From Cephalothrix spiralis (lineage: Eukaryota > Nemertea > Palaeonemertea > Archinemertea > Cephalotrichidae): a DNA stretch of 16,090 bases. The notes beneath the pieces were generated by a model. It ran no database searches, had not been told where the DNA came from, and worked only from the letters and a program-made list of their open reading frames with translations. How positions within the stretch are numbered: the stretch's first letter is position 1; every line of letters begins with the position of its first letter. The stretch spans positions 1 to 16,090 of the forward strand of contig JAUCNG010413358.1 of assembly GCA_032353305.1 (NCBI GenBank), written 5' to 3'. The position numbers and the translations under genes are program-made. Below, piece after piece: positions 6,810-16,090 of this stretch.

Positions 6810-8800
6810 GGTCAGAAAACCCAGCGGCGGGTGAATATAAAAAATTAATAATAAAATTTGTAATTTTTGGCATTTTTTAGGTGGCGGTATCGGTTGATTC
6901 GGAAAAACTTAATATCTTGTACAACGAAGTAGAAAAATATTCTGAGCATAAATATTGTTCAAATATTGGTTGCTGTTGCGCTCTTTCTTTAAATCTACGA
7001 TAGATTTTCACAGCTGCGAGTGGGAACGAAAATCTGAGTTACGGATTAATTTAAAAAAAGGCCTTACTCATTAAATTTGTTACCTCTTTTAACGTTAATA
7101 TGACTACTATGAAATTAAATGTTTTTGAGTGTGCAATATTACAATTTACCTAAGAAATTACGGGAATTTTAGATTATGATCGTATACATTGTATATGTCA
7201 ACGAGCCTTAGTCAAGTCAGGTCAAGAATATAGTTCAATTCAACAAATAATATGTAAAATTTTACATGTATATTATGTAACTTTCATGTAAATTAATTAA
7301 AGATTTCGGTACAACAACTGCATGCATTACCTAACTACTGAATCGAATACAACTATGTAGCTCATTAAATAACTCATATGTTCTTATATGCATTTAATCT
7401 TATCTCAATTTATAGGTTCATGCCGTTTTGAGAGCAACTATTAACACAATCTGACTCAACTCTACTCTCTGAAACCCAAATAGTCGAAACCACATTGCAC
7501 CTCCTCTATGTTGTATCTAACTATCACGTGACCGACGAAGAAGATTACCTAGAATCATTTGAAATATATGGTGAATACCTTATTAGCGGCATATACGGAA
7601 AATACCTTTTGAATTTGATAAGGGTAAGAAAATTATATTTTTTATTTCTGATTATTTTATGGTCAAATATTTATACAAAATGTATCATATAACTGATCAT
7701 AACTGGTACATGAAGCCTACATGTATTTAGAAACTTTTGGTATCGCAAAAAAATGTAGATATTTTATTATACTCGTTTTATTATCCGAGATATCAAAATA
7801 AGTCGCTTAATTCAACCACATTTTCAAAACACTTTTTTCTTGTTCCAATATCAACTTTAATGTTACATTTCTAATGACACCAAAACTATATATTTTCCAA
7901 CTCCAAGTATTCTCTAAGATACAGGCATCTACTTTTTGCAGTCAAAAAACGCTTTCTGATAAATCTCTAATTAATGAAAATGGCGACGACATAAATTCAT
8001 ACAATGACTGATTGTGAGGTCTCAAATTGACTACTTTACTAACAATTTTTAAACGGTGAAAAGGAACTCATTTAGATATATATGACATATATCTCGGGTC
8101 ACAGAGGAGACCGAGGATATCAAATAAGTTGCATGTAATTCCGCGAACTGAGACATTTGGGTTTTAAGACGAATCCAATCTAAATGTCGTGCATGTTCTC
8201 TAATAAGATTCGTGCACTTGTTGACCACTTTTAAGAATTGTGTGCTTTCCGACAAAAACCTTCAATATTTTACTTAAATTGGTCAAAGGGATCCTTCGGA
8301 GTAAGTACATCGAAAGCCATCGATGGGGGCTCGATTTGCCAAAATCTCAACCTTGAAGAACCAGCTTAGTAGGATCAAGTTGGCTATTCCGCCTCGATGA
8401 TCCATGTGACCAGATGACTCTGTTTAGGTCTCTCATTTACCTCATGATGTTTCCGTTTCTTGGAAATTATTTTCTGAACTATAGGCCTGTTTAATTCAAC
8501 GACTAAATAACTGAATTACTTTTTACTCCGGAAATGTTGAAAGGACTATATATCCGGCCGTAAGAGACGTTGTTAACTTTTTACATACATATACCTTTAA
8601 GCTGTCATTAACATGCATGCCAAGGTTTAAATGAATTTCTTGATATCCGACTTCGATCATCGTCATTGACGTGACAGATCACTGATCACAAGCACTGGTG
8701 TCAGTACACTCATAACACTTTTCGCCCTGTGACCATTCGTCACAAACATGTAACTATTTCACGACTAACACTGTGTCCCAAATCCCAATAAAATGTTAGA
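6810..8800. other. Non-coding region upstream of troponin T
   Basis: AT-rich, many stops in all frames, no splice-framed coding segment, no repeat copies found beyond short palindromes. The open frames around 7495-7692 (plus) and 8049-8255 (minus) have low-complexity, non-protein-like composition. Confidence 0.5.
7252..7267. repeat. 16-bp palindrome
   Basis: ATGTAAAATTTTACAT is a perfect palindrome within a region of several TATGTAA / TTACATG words. Confidence 0.6.
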
Positions 8801-8808
8801 TGACGTCA
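8801..8808. promoter_or_regulatory. Second perfect CRE palindrome
   Basis: TGACGTCA, immediately before the start of SINE copy A and about 2.5 kb upstream of the troponin T start codon. No promoter context is visible; chance is a fair explanation. Confidence 0.15.
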
Positions 8809-8816
8809 TATTGTGT

Positions 8817-9018
8817 GCGCCACGGTGGCAAATGTGTATAGATCCGGAGGTCCAGCGGTCGAGACACGGGCTCGACACTACTTTTCATCAGGAAGAACAT
8901 TGGGCAAGTTCTCCAGCCTCCTGGGTGGCTCGATCAGGTTAAGTTTCCCTTTGGGTATCGGGTTAAATTTCCCTTTGGGGTAAACCCCACTGCTTATTGA
9001 GCCAGTCATCTGACGCCC
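8817..9018 (+). mobile_element. tRNA-derived SINE, copy A
   Basis: It shares with copy B the body blocks GGGCTCGAC, CTACTTTTCATC, AAGAAC, TTGGGCAAGTT, GCCTCCTGGGT, TCAGGTTAA, CCCTTTGGGGTAAACC and the tail TTGAGCCAGTCATCTGACGC. Its tRNA-like head (from about GCGCCACGG) is shortened and degenerate compared with copy B; box B survives as CGGTCGAGACACG. It contains a local ~25-bp tandem duplication around TTTCCCTTTGGG (8938-8985). It is in inverted orientation to copy B. Confidence 0.65.
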
Positions 9019-9643
9019 TCCCAAACAATTTAAGTTGAAGTTGGGACCTAATTGTAAATATTTGAATAATTGCAAAAAAATGTGCACTTGAGAGCATGGT
9101 CGCCTTTCCCAAATAAACAGATTTGGTGCAGATCGGTTGATAACTTGGGGAGGGCTCCACGATTATTCTCCCGAAAAAGCTCTGGTGAAGATTTTTCCCA
9201 GCCTAAATTACAGTGATGTCATGATTATGAAAACGGCTGACGGCTGAGCTATAAAACCGGGCCGAAATAATGGTCACAAAACCTGACATAACGTCATTAC
9301 ATTAATTGATTGTTTAAAAAAATACCAAATCAATTAGTCAAGATACTGGAATGGTGGAATCGATATATCAATAATTAGCTTTTGATTAATGCCATTTTTA
9401 TGGAGTATGAATCACTCTTTATAAGCTATGCATATCCTGAAAATATTGATATACTGCCTACATCATCGTTAATGATTTCATGATCCATATCCACTTTAGA
9501 ATAATTGACTTTTTTCTTTAGCAAATACGATTATAGTTTTACGTACTATTATTCTTTGTCTTAATGTGGTTATAGGAATATAAGGATATTGGATGAGACT
9601 CGGTAAAATTGACAAATTCAACTTATTGTGAGGGATCACTGAC
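9019..9643. other. Non-coding stretch between the two SINE copies
   Basis: AT-rich sequence without credible coding potential or repeat structure that I can recognise. Confidence 0.45.
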
Positions 9644-9697
9644 TATTTGAGCCAGTCATATAAAATTATGACACCGCGTCAGATGAGTGGCTCAAAT
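9644..9697. repeat. Hairpin at SINE tail
   Basis: Inverted repeat ATTTGAGCCAGTCAT / ATGAGTGGCTCAAAT with one mismatch and a loop of about 24 bases. It involves the SINE tail word TTGAGCCAGTCATC, so it may mark two SINE tails inserted head to head. Confidence 0.6.
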
Positions 9698-9976
9698 GAC
9701 ACAGACGGTCCGCTATATGAGCATTTACCCTTAGGCCTATAGACCTATCCCGCACTCTAATCCATTTTCTATATACCGATTAGCAGTGGTTTACCCCAAA
9801 GGGAGGGAGAGAGTCCCACTCTATGTATTTAACCTGACCGAGCTACCCAGGAGGCAATGTATGCTTCGAAACTTGCCCAAGGTTCTTTCCGATGAAAAGT
9901 AGCGTCGAGCCCGAGTCTCGAACCTGAGACCTTCGGATTCAAAGACCGACCCTCTACCACTCTGTCACTGAGGCGC
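9671..9976 (-). mobile_element. tRNA-derived SINE, copy B
   Basis: Read on the minus strand from 9976, it opens with a tRNA-like head containing box A (GACAGAGTGG, 9966-9957) and box B (GGTTCGAGAC, 9924-9915) at tRNA-like spacing. These are internal RNA polymerase III promoter elements. The body shared with copy A follows, down to about 9785. A stretch absent from copy A (about 9698-9780) comes next, then the shared tail ending at GTCAGATGAG (9678-9687 plus strand). The head is not a functional tRNA: the acceptor stem does not close. The family gives the likely source of retroposition activity in this genome. Confidence 0.7.
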
Positions 9977-10504
9977 ACTGTCATAGTCTTCGAGGTAGAT
10001 CAACAACGTCAAGCTTCCGATGACTGTCGAAGAGCTGTGCAGGAGAGTACTGAACTGTTCTTCTACAAATCAAGCCTTCGAATGGCAATGGCCTTTGCAT
10101 GTATATACGACCCCTACGATGGATTGAGCCGACGGTCACGACGGATCTTCCTTCTTCAGCATTTAAAGTGATGGTTGAGGGGATGGGTTATGATTATGAT
10201 TATGTCTGGTGTGGCTGACCAGACCGATGCGTGAACTGCATCCAGACCGATGCGTGAACTGCATCGTCTTTGGCAAACAGTGCAGATCCAGGAGACTGTT
10301 GCCGTGTTGCGATTATTTGCTTCGACTCGTCTTGTTTCGTAATGTCTAAGTGTGGCATATCATCCTCGATTAAGCTCTGTCCTTAGCCTGGCCTTTGTTT
10401 CCCAATAGAGCTTCCATATTTGGCTACAGTGATCGATTAAGTGTCCCCCGCCTGTTGTGTTTAATTCTGTTTTTAGCGACGCTAGCGCCACCGAGCGCTA
10501 TTTT
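9977..10504. other. Less AT-rich stretch between SINE copy B and fold-back copy 1
   Basis: Visibly richer in G and C than its surroundings, with a 23-bp tandem duplication. A plus-strand frame of about 60 codons (about 9983-10171) is open but lacks any recognisable domain. The region may be a decayed repeat. No gene is supported. Confidence 0.35.
10220..10265. repeat. Tandem 23-bp duplication, two copies
   Basis: Two identical units of CAGACCGATGCGTGAACTGC followed by ATC stand side by side. Local duplication; no other role seen. Confidence 0.85.
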
Positions 10505-10920
10505 CGCATTTGGGGTATGCCTATTCCAAGTAGTAAAATCACAGTTTGCGTTCTCCGTTTAATATATCCGGAAGTACATCAGTTTTTTCAGATCTGAGAC
10601 ATGGACAGACAACTAGGTTAGTTAACGATGAAAACTGCATTGAATGAAGGTCTTGCGACTTGTAATCACTGAGCTGTACGTTAACATCGTCAGAAACAAA
10701 CAAAAAATAATATGTTAACGTTTTTCAGCTCGCTACAGCTCAGTGATTACAAGTTGCATCTCGTTTTATTCAATGACTTTTCATCGTCAGCAAATCTAGT
10801 TTACAGTCTTAAGTTTCAGATGTGAGAAAGTGATGTACTTCCGGATATATTTAAGGGAGAAGGCAAAATAATGCGATTTGATCTAACGATGTTAACACTG
10901 CAGGAATGCCCCATTTTGCG
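10505..10920. mobile_element. Fold-back element, copy 1 (~416 bp)
   Basis: Left arm (about 10505-10700) and right arm (about 10725-10920) are inverted copies. Shared blocks in order from the ends are TGGGGTATGCC/TGGGGCATTCC, ATATATCCGGAAGTACATCA, CAGATCTGAG/CACATCTGAA, a GACGATGAAAA-like block, and CTTGTAATCACTGAGCTGTA. The centre holds AACATCGTCAGAAAC. A second copy in the same orientation lies at 14803-15190. No open frame of note and no clear target-site duplication, so the class is undetermined; the structure is that of a fold-back MITE. Confidence 0.7.
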
Positions 10921-11683
10921 GTCTTTTGTAAGTACGATTTATAGTTCGGATATTTTGCTAAATCTGAGATAACATTTCATTCATTGAGACTCATCCCTAA
11001 ATCCGTAGTAAATTCTCCCTGGTATTTACACTTACTACACTAGTAACATACATCTTCATTGAGGTCAATTTAAGATTCCATGAATTTCTAACATAAATTC
11101 ATGTAAATAGTTGCTAGATTTATACATTTGTAAACCAACTGTGCAAATTATTACAAAAAATATAGAAACATTTCATGGCCATGCAATATGGTATAGATAA
11201 ACATGATATTTTGCCAAATATATTACTGGTAATGTACATGTATTTCTAATCAGCTGCATGTGATCTTGGATATTCGTCGGCATTTTTGATCTGTAATCTA
11301 TGTTTTGATCATTTGATTTTGTATTTCACATTCGATTTTTTTTAGAAGGTCGAATTTTATGGAATATAAAACATATTGTTGTATGTACATATCTTCCAAT
11401 TGATTTCTAACAAGGTTTTGTCGTAATTTTGAAAACTGGCTCATCTCTTTTTACCATATACGACAAATTTCAGGTGACCACTGCACAGGTCTGGAAAACC
11501 TTCAAATGTTATATATTCCGGTATATTCCGTCAAGGTAAAATCATTTGTCGCGAAGATGTCACGAGTTGTAAATTACTGGAAATGTCAGGGCCAAGGAGA
11601 ATTCAGGCGAAGTCTGACAAACGATGCTCAAGGCCCAGGCCGCCAGGTGTGCTTGATTAGCAATGATCAGCAATGACAAGCAC
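10921..11683. other. Non-coding stretch between fold-back copy 1 and the TIR element
   Basis: AT-rich, no credible frame, no repeat structure recognised. Confidence 0.45.
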
Positions 11684-12165
11684 ATTTAGAACCGGTTTCT
11701 ACGAAACATGGATTCTTTAATTGATGGATTCATTGAATAATATGGATTCTGAGTCAGGGGGTCGGTCAAAAATGTATCTAAAAATGTTAATATCTCAGTA
11801 TCTAATCACAATTTTGATGTAAATTGGTACATAGGAAATATATATAGTACCAGAGAAAATGACATTAATCAAAAGTTCATAAAACGTCATCTTCAGGTAT
11901 TTTTCACTTTATCCATTTTCGAAGCGAGAGCATTAATGGCCGCTGCATATTCTACAAGCTGGGATCATAGAGCAACTAGAAGTCACTGGCACCGTACTGT
12001 ATAACATATGGACCGAATTACATTGATCTACTACGCTCAGGTATTGAGTAAATTGGGCACTTTTTATGACAAAAGTTTTGACCGATCTCCCCTGGCTCAG
12101 AATCCATATTATTCAATGAATCCACCAATTAAAGAATCCATGTTTCGTAGAAACCAATTTAGAAC
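11684..12165. mobile_element. Non-autonomous DNA transposon, 464 bp, 79-bp TIRs, 9-bp TSD
   Basis: The inverted arms are 11693-11771 and about 12076-12156, over 90 percent identical by eye, starting CGGTTTCTACGAAACATGG (left) and TGGTTTCTACGAAACATGG (right, read inward). The 9-mer ATTTAGAAC directly abuts both ends (11684-11692 and 12157-12165), a perfect target-site duplication. Long inverted repeats with a 9-bp duplication fit Mutator-like (MULE) elements best, though other superfamilies with 8-10 bp duplications are possible. The ~300-bp interior has no credible gene; a 66-codon frame at 12008-12208 runs out through the right arm and is not protein-like. Confidence 0.75.
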
Positions 12166-13860
12166 ATGGGCATTCATAATTATTTTTTGTTCACACAACT
12201 TTGGTTGACTAAACGTATAAAATTGGTTGAAAATTGGTGCAGTTTTTTTTGACAAGATGAGACCATAGTTGAGGTCTACCAATTTTTCTCGGCTTAGTTA
12301 ATTCAAGGTAACGGGTGGAATAGCAAAATTTTCAACCTGGTTTAAAAATAAGGCTATTTCGGTGCAAATAATTCTATACTTGTACCTAGTTTTTTGAGCT
12401 GGTAGGTCTATATGTTATTGAGATCAATATACACGTACTTGAGAAGTCAAAACAGGTGATTGAAAATGGGAATTTTGAATATTTTAATCTCAATTTTTAG
12501 TCGAGACCATTTTGAAGAGAGACTTAACACAACATGCAAAAAACAGATTTATAATCGAAGTTTCTTGGGGTTATAGGAGTTTATCCTTTACGATTCTTTT
12601 ATAAACTTTATTTTCAAGATCAGATTGACAAAAAAGTGCAAGCACAATCTGTGGTGCTAATTGGTGATTCTTGACTATGATTCTGCTATACCTATAGTAT
12701 CCTTTTTAATGGCTAGACCGTCGTATAATTGATAAATTAAACAGAGAGTCCAAAAATATTGGATTAAGCATATCTTTGAAAAATTAAAACTATAATCTCT
12801 CGCTTACCTTTCAAGACCTTTAAATATCCTATTAAATATGATTCTGTTCTGTTAGACCTATTCCTGGATCTATTTTAAAATATCACGCACACGACAAATA
12901 TTCTCAGGTTTTTATGAATGAGGGTTAATATGAATGAGAAAAAATGCCAAATATGTAGTTCACTTTCGACGTGATCCGGAACATTAATTCGTGAATATAA
13001 TACGCCCGAATTCCCTATATGCCTTGTAAATCCACGAAATCAATAATCAAAAACACAATTAATAGTAAGCTATGTAGGATCATGTAGGACCCATTCATTC
13101 ATATCGACATAATAAACCTGTTAATTAAAAAATTATACTATATACGCACATAGTTAAATTGCTCTAGTGCATTTATATGTATTCGAACGTGTTTTTATTT
13201 TGCATAACTTATAGTCTACGGACCATATACATTTTATAAATTCAATAGCGCAAAACGTATTATGGTTAAGAGCACTGTCACTTCAAGGGTTTAAGTAGAG
13301 GAACTAATTGTGCCGGGGTATGTGACTCATATACAGTACCGGACATGTAAATATTGGACGTACGTCGAAAAATTGGTTAATCTTTAATAATACACGCATA
13401 TATACAGTGTGCTATATGTAAAATGTACATAAATATATTATAAACATATGGACACATATTTTGGATAAATGTGAAGCAAAAACGTATCAATTATTTACCG
13501 AATTTGGTAAGTAAAATTTAAAAATATCTTACCTATCGTCTGCCGTGGTCCTGTCACTATTAATGACTTTGTGGATATATAATGGCGCGTATCGGCTATT
13601 TCCGGTCAGCGCCATCTATGTCCAGTCGATACATGATGGACATATAAGTCATATATACAATCATGTGAAACGTTATACTAAATGGGATACATGTTATATC
13701 AGGCTAAATATTGGATATATTTCAACGTGTATTTTGTATCATATTTAAAATAACGAAGTGAGTATTTAACAAATCGATTTTAATGAGTGTACAGAGTATC
13801 ATCTGTGTTTTGTCGAATTGTGATTATTTGTAGCGAGGTAGGTTTTGTTTCAATTGTTTG

Positions 13861-13925
13861 GTTAAGAAATAATTGACAATTGTCTCAATTGTGTAATTAA
13901 GAAATTGACAATTGTTTCGATAATT
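13861..13925. repeat. Imperfect tandem repeat around ATTGACAATTGT
   Basis: Two units of TTAAGAAA(TAA)TTGACAATTGT, each followed by a similar AT-rich tail. AATTGACAATT-type words also give local dyads. Confidence 0.6.
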
Positions 13926-14126
13926 AAAAAATTCCAAAATCATTATACACATGCAATATTTGTCTGTCTGATTTTAATTTTGCTACCTAAGTAATATCCA
14001 TGTTTCTTATAGTGGGTCTCTATTGATTTTTTTCGCTTTTTTGCAGTCTAATTATGTCTTAATCTGCTTATCGGTCAGTTACATCAGGTTTACAATCCAT
14101 GCATGATATCAGTATATATAATATAT

Positions 14127-14142
14127 AGTATTTATAAATACT
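14127..14142. repeat. 16-bp AT palindrome
   Basis: AGTATTTATAAATACT is a perfect palindrome inside a TATA-rich stretch (14110-14145) bracketed by GATATCA words. Probably simple-sequence in origin. Confidence 0.6.
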
Positions 14143-14802
14143 CATATACATGTTGATATCACTCAATGATGATCAATTATTCATTGGGTTTTAATAATTG
14201 TGAATTGCTCCTTTGAATGTTCTGATATCTTCATATGTATGATGTATATATGTGGCTTCATGTCCCTTGCTTCAGTTTAGTGAGAAGGTTTTCTGTCAAC
14301 TCGAAAGGTATCCCAATCACCGTATGTTTCGACTACAATTATAGGCTACTCTAACCAGCTCTAACCAAGGCAGGCCTCATATAGTTGGAAGGTCTAACAT
14401 CTTCAGCTTTGGTATACATCTGATATTACTTGGCCAGTTGATTGACGGCACCACATCCTGCCCTAGCCTAACCCTTTCTCTCTCAAGAATTTGAAGTGCG
14501 GAAACACGCTAATTAACTGATACATGCCTACAGATTTACACCTACATGTATCGATTCAATAACAAAATGGCAGTCAAGTTTGAAGATCTGTTTATTCTGT
14601 TAAATATTTACTTAAGTATGCATTTAATCGATAAGAATGTCATTAACAGACGCTTAGTCTAAAATAAGATGATCTAAGATGGCTACGGACCTATTCGCCC
14701 CTTTCTGTGATGTGGCCCCTGTTAAAGGTTAGGATTGACCAACACTTTATTTTGACTACTAGGTTAAATATGGATAGGGTGTGTCACTTAAATATATTAA
14801 GC

Positions 14803-15190
14803 ATGCGACGTAGTAAAATTTTGCGTTCTGCCTTGAACAATTTTCAGATCTGAGAAATGAACTGTAGGCCTAATAACGACGAAAATTCATTGCGTAAATT
14901 CATTGCGTAAAACACATACGACATGTAATCACTGAGCTGCATGTAGCAATATAACATCGTCAGAAACATTTATCATTTTTCTGACGATGTTAACGTTATT
15001 TAGCTCGCTACAGCTCAGTAGTGTTTACAAGTCGCACGGCGTTTTACTCCGTGCATTTCATCGTCAACAATTATAGTTTACAGTCTATTTCTCATATCCG
15101 AAAAAATGATGTACTTCCGGAGATATTTAAGGGAGAACGCAAAAAAATGCGATTTGATCAGACGCTTTTAACGCTGGAATGCCCCATATG
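14803..15190. mobile_element. Fold-back element, copy 2 (~388 bp)
   Basis: It has the same architecture and order as the copy at 10505-10920. Shared blocks are TAGTAAAAT near the left end, TTTTCAGATCTGAGA, GTAATCACTGAGCTG, AACATCGTCAGAAAC, AGCTCGCTACAGCTCAGT, TGATGTACTTCCGG, ATATTTAAGGGAGAA, ATGCGATTTGATC and GGAATGCCCCAT at the right end. Relative to copy 1 it lacks about 30 bp of the left arm (the left CCGGAAGTACATCA block) and the outer left TIR, and it carries a short duplication of AAATTCATTGCGTAA (14883-14910). Confidence 0.7.
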
Positions 15191-16090
15191 AGGTTACAAT
15201 ATCACCCTCGAAATTCTTGAAAATTCAGGAATGCATTTTTAAGTTATTAAAATCAGCATAAAGAAATTTTAAACGAGGGAATTTTAACCGTGTTCAGAAT
15301 AAATATTTTAACGACTTAAAATGGTCAATTTTCGGAATTAATGACCACTGCCTAGTTCAATATTTGGTCAATTAATAAAATATTTGGTTGGTTAAGCAGA
15401 AAAGGGTAGGAAACTATTTATGGAAATATTTGATATTGTGTGAACCTATTCGGGCAATTTGCAGGACGTAACCTTACATGTTTGTCTGTCATTGTATGAT
15501 CCTCTATGATCTAATTAACGCCTTTCAGTTTTGTGACTTGACTTTTCCTTTTGGCTAATATATATAGCTGGAATTTCTACAATGCATATGCAATTGAATT
15601 TTCCAATATGAAGCCATCTTTTGAAATTATCATGCCTATCATAGAACATATTAAAACCAAAAGCAATGTATTTCCAGCAGCTTATATATGTGTCCTCTAC
15701 CTGCAAAAAACTCGAGTCGATTCCATTAAGAATTCACGCAGTAATTGGATGATTTGTAAGACTTTTGTTTTAACATTTTCGGATAGTGTAGCAGAAAATA
15801 CAGTTTTCCACAAAATATTGCATCCTTGAAATCGTGAACCTTTATTCATACTACGTATATTTATACGTATTTATGCAATCTAAATCAGATTTTATTTCGC
15901 ACTGGGACTTTGTCTAAATGGTTCTCTACATCCAACCCCTGTCCCAGATAGCACATTTAAACTCTTCGAAAGAACGTTTCTTTACTAAGAATTCGAAAAG
16001 TAACGTCTATGTATGAGACTCTGTAAGGGGTATCCGGGAACACGGGAACATAGGGGTAAACTGGGCGGGAACACGGGAACATTTAGAAAA
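15191..16090. other. Non-coding right end
   Basis: The longest frame (15551-15829, plus, 92 codons) overlaps an antisense frame of 63 codons. It has no domain, no flanking splice signals that extend it and no recognisable family. I see no supported gene. Confidence 0.4.
16035..16081. repeat. Direct repeat CGGGAACACGGGAACAT
   Basis: Two copies (16035-16051 and 16065-16081), each itself made of two GGGAACA units, separated by 13 bases. This may be the edge of a longer tandem array cut by the window end. Confidence 0.7.

Larger units (their letters stand above)
12166..14802. other. Long non-coding AT-rich region
   Basis: About 2.6 kb without a credible gene on either strand. The plus-strand frame at 13545-13748 is rich in Tyr, Ile and His from ATA/TAT repeats and does not look like a protein. 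Only short tandem and palindromic repeats are seen. Confidence 0.45.

Noticed and set aside
9901-9976. tRNA gene on the minus strand
   Set aside because: Boxes A and B are present, but the acceptor stem does not pair and the sequence continues into a body shared with copy A. It is a SINE head.
9983-10171. ~60-codon plus-strand open frame
   Set aside because: No recognisable domain, no start context, and it begins inside the SINE head; open frames of this length occur by chance in less AT-rich DNA.
10413-10422. CCATATTTGG, a perfect CArG box for serum response factor in a muscle gene context
   Set aside because: It lies about 4 kb from the start codon, and one such degenerate 10-mer is expected by chance in a window of this size.
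15551-15829. 92-codon plus-strand frame, the longest in the right half
   Set aside because: No domain, no family resemblance, an overlapping antisense frame, and nothing around it to support an exon.
1-16090. A prokaryote-type defence system, CRISPR array or operon
   Set aside because: The window has spliced exons, SINEs and MITEs; there are no closely packed long frames and no regularly spaced repeats.

Overview
This is eukaryotic, AT-rich DNA holding the 5' part of one split gene and a dense set of small non-autonomous repeats. The gene is on the minus strand (about 6540 down to the left edge). It has good GT/AG exon boundaries, introns of about 150 to 1400 bases, and encodes a muscle thin-filament protein that I read as troponin T (TnT). 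Troponin T is known from bilaterian animals. Together with tRNA-derived SINEs, fold-back elements and MITEs this suggests a non-vertebrate bilaterian, possibly marine. I cannot name the phylum.

Left third (1-6540): nine coding exons of TnT, all phase-compatible, give 258 continuous codons from a start ATG at 6294-6292 to a donor at 326. The remaining C-terminal exons lie beyond the left edge. The N-terminal exons carry a duplicated Arg-Trp motif and look like a tandem exon-pair duplication. The middle exons make the Lys/Glu/Arg-rich tropomyosin-binding helix. The last visible exon carries the conserved SKEQLDAEK...RIPPLDIE segment. A short 5' untranslated exon probably lies at 6455 and above. 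A TATA-like box and a CCAAT/CRE pair upstream are weak promoter candidates. Introns hold a 117-bp Harbinger-type MITE, a near-perfect ~206-bp palindrome and other inverted repeats.

Right two thirds (6540-16090): I find no convincing gene. This is upstream or intergenic DNA with two oppositely oriented copies of a tRNA-headed SINE (about 8817-9018 plus, 9671-9976 minus), two copies of a ~400-bp fold-back element family (10505-10920 and 14803-15190), and a 464-bp element with 79-bp terminal inverted repeats and a perfect 9-bp target-site duplication (11693-12156). The rest is AT-rich sequence with small palindromes and simple repeats.

I see no prokaryotic operon, CRISPR array, rRNA, intact tRNA gene or viral gene. 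The most interesting content is the modular exon architecture and N-terminal repeat of the troponin T gene, and the four structured non-autonomous element families.
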